DNA from: Prevotella sp. UBA3208 | Lineage (GTDB): Bacteria > Bacteroidota > Bacteroidia > Bacteroidales > Bacteroidaceae | Reading direction: 5' to 3' | Assembly (NCBI GenBank): GCA_002363695.1 | Contig: DEWO01000127.1 | Span: forward strand, 1 to 7,765 | Length of the DNA: 7,765 nt | Shown: in pieces, positions 5,681-7,765 of the stretch | Layout: each line of letters begins with the position of its first letter | How positions within the stretch are numbered: position 1 is the first letter of the stretch | Translations under genes and position numbers: made by a program | The notes under the pieces: model-generated | What the model was told of the DNA's origin: nothing | The model's input: only the letters and a program-made list of their open reading frames with translations | Databases searched by the model: none

Positions 5681-6538
5681 GAGATATTAAAGAAAGTACG
5701 GAAGATAGAGATTAAGGCTCGTGGCCTGAGCTCAAACGTCTTCGCTGGCCAGTACCACTCGGCCTTCAAGGGTAGGGGTATGGCCTTCTCGGAGGTGCGT
5801 GAGTATCAGTATGGCGACGATGTTCGCGATATTGACTGGAATGTGACGGCCCGTTTTCATCGCCCTTATGTCAAGGTGTTCGAGGAGGAGCGCGAGTTGA
5901 CGGTGATGCTGCTGATAGACGTCAGCGGCTCGCTGGATTTCGGTACGCAGTGCCAGATGAAGCGTGATATGGTGACGGAAATTGCTGCTACGATAGCCTT
6001 CTCGGCCATCCAGAATAACGACAAGATTGGCGTGGTGTTCTTCTCGGACCGCATAGAGAAGTATATTCCCCCCAAGAAGGGTCGCAAGCACATTCTCTAT
6101 ATCATCCGTGAACTGCTGGACTTCAAGCCGGAATCCAAGCGTACCGATGTGAAGCAGGTGCTGGAGTTCCTGACCAGCGTGGCGAAACGCCGTTGTACGG
6201 CCTTTGTGCTGAGCGACTTCTACGACCGCCAGGACTTCTTGCAGCCGTTGCAGATAGCCAATCGTAAGCACGACGTGGTTGCTCTGCAGGTCTATGACCT
6301 CCGTGCTCGTGAACTGCCTGATGTTGGCTTGATGCGCGTGGTGGATGCCGAGACGGGATATGAACAGTATATCGACACGTCAAGCAAACAGCTGCGCCAA
6401 GCCCACCAGAAGTACTGGAACAACTGCCAGCAGCAGTTGCGCGAAACTATGAATAAGAGCAATGTCGATCTGGTGAGCATAGCTACCAATGAGGACTATG
6501 TAAAGGCATTGCTGATGCTGTTTAAACAACGAAGCTGA
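5669..6538 (+). CDS. DUF58 domain protein (vWA-like), MoxR partner
   Basis: The protein has 289 residues, normal for the short DUF58 type. It begins with a KIEIKARGLSSNVFAGQYHS segment, then the family signature EYQYGDDVRDIDWNVTAR (45-62), then a von Willebrand A-like fold. The metal-ion-dependent adhesion motif DVSGS (84-88) is intact, and LSDF provides a later conserved turn. No signal peptide or membrane helix is visible, so it should be cytoplasmic, bound to the ATPase or to the membrane Bat proteins. It begins 38 bases after moxR, within the CTAG repeat array. Its stop overlaps the next start in TGATG, which predicts coupled translation. The molecular function of the family is not established. 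Confidence 0.93.
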   Translation: METSEILKKVRKIEIKARGLSSNVFAGQYHSAFKGRGMAFSEVREYQYGDDVRDIDWNVTARFHRPYVKVFEEERELTVMLLIDVSGSLDFGTQCQMKRDMVTEIAATIAFSAIQNNDKIGVVFFSDRIEKYIPPKKGRKHILYIIRELLDFKPESKRTDVKQVLEFLTSVAKRRCTAFVLSDFYDRQDFLQPLQIANRKHDVVALQVYDLRARELPDVGLMRVVDAETGYEQYIDTSSKQLRQAHQKYWNNCQQQLRETMNKSNVDLVSIATNEDYVKALLMLFKQRS

Positions 6539-7581
6539 TGAGAAGATATATATCATTAATTATTCTGATTGCCAGTTCGTTGTGCTGTTTGGCTCAATCG
6601 TCTGTTACGGCTAAGATAGAGCCGATAGAGATGATGATTGGTGAACAGGCAACGGTGACGCTGACCGTTCAGGCAACTGACGATGCGAAGGTGGAATGGC
6701 CCACTTTCCAGCCCCGTCAGATGCTGGCACCCGGTGTTGAGGTGCTGAATGTACAACGCCCGTCAGACCACACGATGGTCATCACGCTGACCTCGTTTGA
6801 CGGTAACCTGTATCATCTGCCTCCCTTCAAGGTGAAGATTAACGGCAAGGAACAACAGAGTGCTGACTTGGCGCTGAAAGTCGTTGAAGTAGAGGTTGAC
6901 ACCACCCAACTGAACAAGTTCTTCCCCCCCAAGGACGTACAGGACAATCCCTTCCAGTGGAGCGACTGGAGTCTGTCGTTCTGGCTCAGTGTGCTGCTTT
7001 TGATGTTGACGGCCCTGTGCGGTTATCTTTACCTTCGTCTGCGCGACAACAAGCCCGTTATTTCACACATCAAGATTGTGAAGCGCTTGTTGCCCCACCA
7101 GAAGGCCATGAAGGAGATTGAGCAGATCAAGGCAGACCGCATGGTGGCATCCGAGAATGCCAAGGAGTACTATACCAAACTGACAGACACCCTGCGTAAG
7201 TATATTGAGGAACGCTATGGCTTCTCCGCCATGGAGATGACCAGTTCCGAGATTATAGAGCGTCTGACTGCTGCTGGTGACCAGCAGTCGCTGGACGAGT
7301 TGCACCAGCTGTTTATGACCGCTGATTTGGTGAAGTTTGCCAAATACTCTACGATGATCAACGAGAACGATGCCAATCTGGTCAGTGCCATCGACTTCAT
7401 CAACCAGACCAAGCTGGAGAACCTGCCTGTGGAAGAGGTGCAGAAGCCCGTGCTGTCGGAGGCCGACCAGCGCTCGCAGAAAGAGCGTCGCGTGCTGAAG
7501 ATGGTCATCTGGGGCATTGTGGCAGTTGCCGTGCTGCTGTTCTGCTATATTGTGTATAGCATCTGGCAGTTGTTAGTGTGA
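6538..7581 (+). CDS. Membrane protein of the Bat operon (BatD-like N-terminus, DUF4381-like layout)
   Basis: The protein has 347 residues. A signal peptide (MRRYISLIILIASSLCCLAQ, probable cleavage after A19) leads to a beta-rich periplasmic domain (about 21-140) that resembles the N-terminal part of BatD-type proteins (KIEPIEMMIGEQATVTLTVQ). A transmembrane helix follows (about 146-166), then a cytoplasmic helical region (about 167-320) with YYTKLTDTLRKYIEERYGFS (214-233), the kind of sequence seen in DUF4381 proteins, and a second transmembrane helix at the very C-terminus (about 322-343). The predicted topology is periplasm, cytoplasm, then a C-terminus outside. The CC near the cleavage site is not a proper lipobox because the residue before the first Cys is Leu. 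It is joined to DUF58 by TGATG and lies between it and batA, as in other Bacteroidota. I am sure of the layout, less so of the family name. Confidence 0.75.
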   Translation: MRRYISLIILIASSLCCLAQSSVTAKIEPIEMMIGEQATVTLTVQATDDAKVEWPTFQPRQMLAPGVEVLNVQRPSDHTMVITLTSFDGNLYHLPPFKVKINGKEQQSADLALKVVEVEVDTTQLNKFFPPKDVQDNPFQWSDWSLSFWLSVLLLMLTALCGYLYLRLRDNKPVISHIKIVKRLLPHQKAMKEIEQIKADRMVASENAKEYYTKLTDTLRKYIEERYGFSAMEMTSSEIIERLTAAGDQQSLDELHQLFMTADLVKFAKYSTMINENDANLVSAIDFINQTKLENLPVEEVQKPVLSEADQRSQKERRVLKMVIWGIVAVAVLLFCYIVYSIWQLLV

Positions 7582-7621
7582 CGATGCCGGTATAAAGTAA
7601 AAAGGAATAACGAAAGAAGAA

Positions 7622-7765
7622 ATGGAATTTGCCAATAAAGAATATCTGTTGCTGCTGGTCCTGCTGATACCATACCTTATCTGGTATCTCATGTACAGGA
7701 AGAAGAGCGAGCCCACCATGCGGATGAGCGATACCAATGTCTATCGCTTCGCTCCCCGTTCATGG
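7622..7765 (+). CDS. batA: BatA-like vWA membrane protein, 5' end only
   Basis: The first 48 codons are visible, and the frame runs off the window. The sequence MEFANKEYLLLLVLLIPYLI and WYLMYRKKSEPTMRMSDTNV matches the typical start of BatA: a short F-A-N periplasmic end, a hydrophobic helix (about 8-25), then a basic cytoplasmic stretch that leads to a vWA domain in full-length members. The vWA domain itself is outside the window, so BatA is preferred to BatB on position (first after the DUF4381-like gene) and on this N-terminus. It begins 40 bases after the preceding gene in an A-rich leader with no promoter box that I can see, so it should belong to the same operon. Confidence 0.75.
   Translation, partial: MEFANKEYLLLLVLLIPYLIWYLMYRKKSEPTMRMSDTNVYRFAPRSW

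Overview
The window comes from a Bacteroidota chromosome, most likely Prevotellaceae. This rests on three things: a DUF4295-type small protein placed directly before ftsY; two Bacteroidota-type promoter boxes (TAnnTTTG) with A/T-rich leaders and mostly no Shine-Dalgarno; and a moxR-DUF58-bat cluster. Every confident gene reads on the + strand. The organism assignment is inference from gene order and motif style, not from a marker gene comparison.

Region 1 (1-2456) is housekeeping. It holds the 3' end of the DUF4295 gene, a strong intrinsic terminator that interlocks with a promoter, ftsY (signal recognition particle receptor) and rimO (ribosomal protein S12 methylthiotransferase). ftsY and rimO overlap by 8 bases. 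The theme is ribosome maturation and protein targeting.

Region 2 (2490-3988) is a pair of HU-type genes. The first encodes a plain soluble HU. The second encodes an unusual chimera: an N-terminal HU domain, a long acidic and proline-rich linker, one transmembrane helix, and a C-terminal LysM-like domain. Its architecture predicts a protein that could bind DNA in the cytoplasm and cell wall in the periplasm. The two genes are 2 bases apart, and the second has a perfect AAAGGAGG Shine-Dalgarno, which is unusual in this phylum.

Region 3 (3989-4634, about 650 bases) has no intact gene that I can defend. It holds what looks like the 3' end of a decayed membrane transporter gene, a short stretch of uncertain coding strand, and a promoter for the next operon.

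Region 4 (4635-7765) is the beginning of a MoxR/Bat operon: a MoxR AAA+ ATPase, a DUF58 (von Willebrand A-like) protein, a membrane protein with a BatD-like/DUF4381-like layout, and the first 48 codons of a BatA-like protein. The genes are tightly packed, with gaps of 38 and 40 bases and one TGATG overlap. The first gap contains a compact array of CTAG-centred repeats. The products probably work together at the cytoplasmic membrane, the ATPase acting on the metal-binding vWA partners.

The most interesting items are the HU-TM-LysM protein, the interlocked terminator/promoter before ftsY, the CTAG repeat array and the transporter remnant. I saw no CRISPR array, insertion sequence, tRNA or rRNA.
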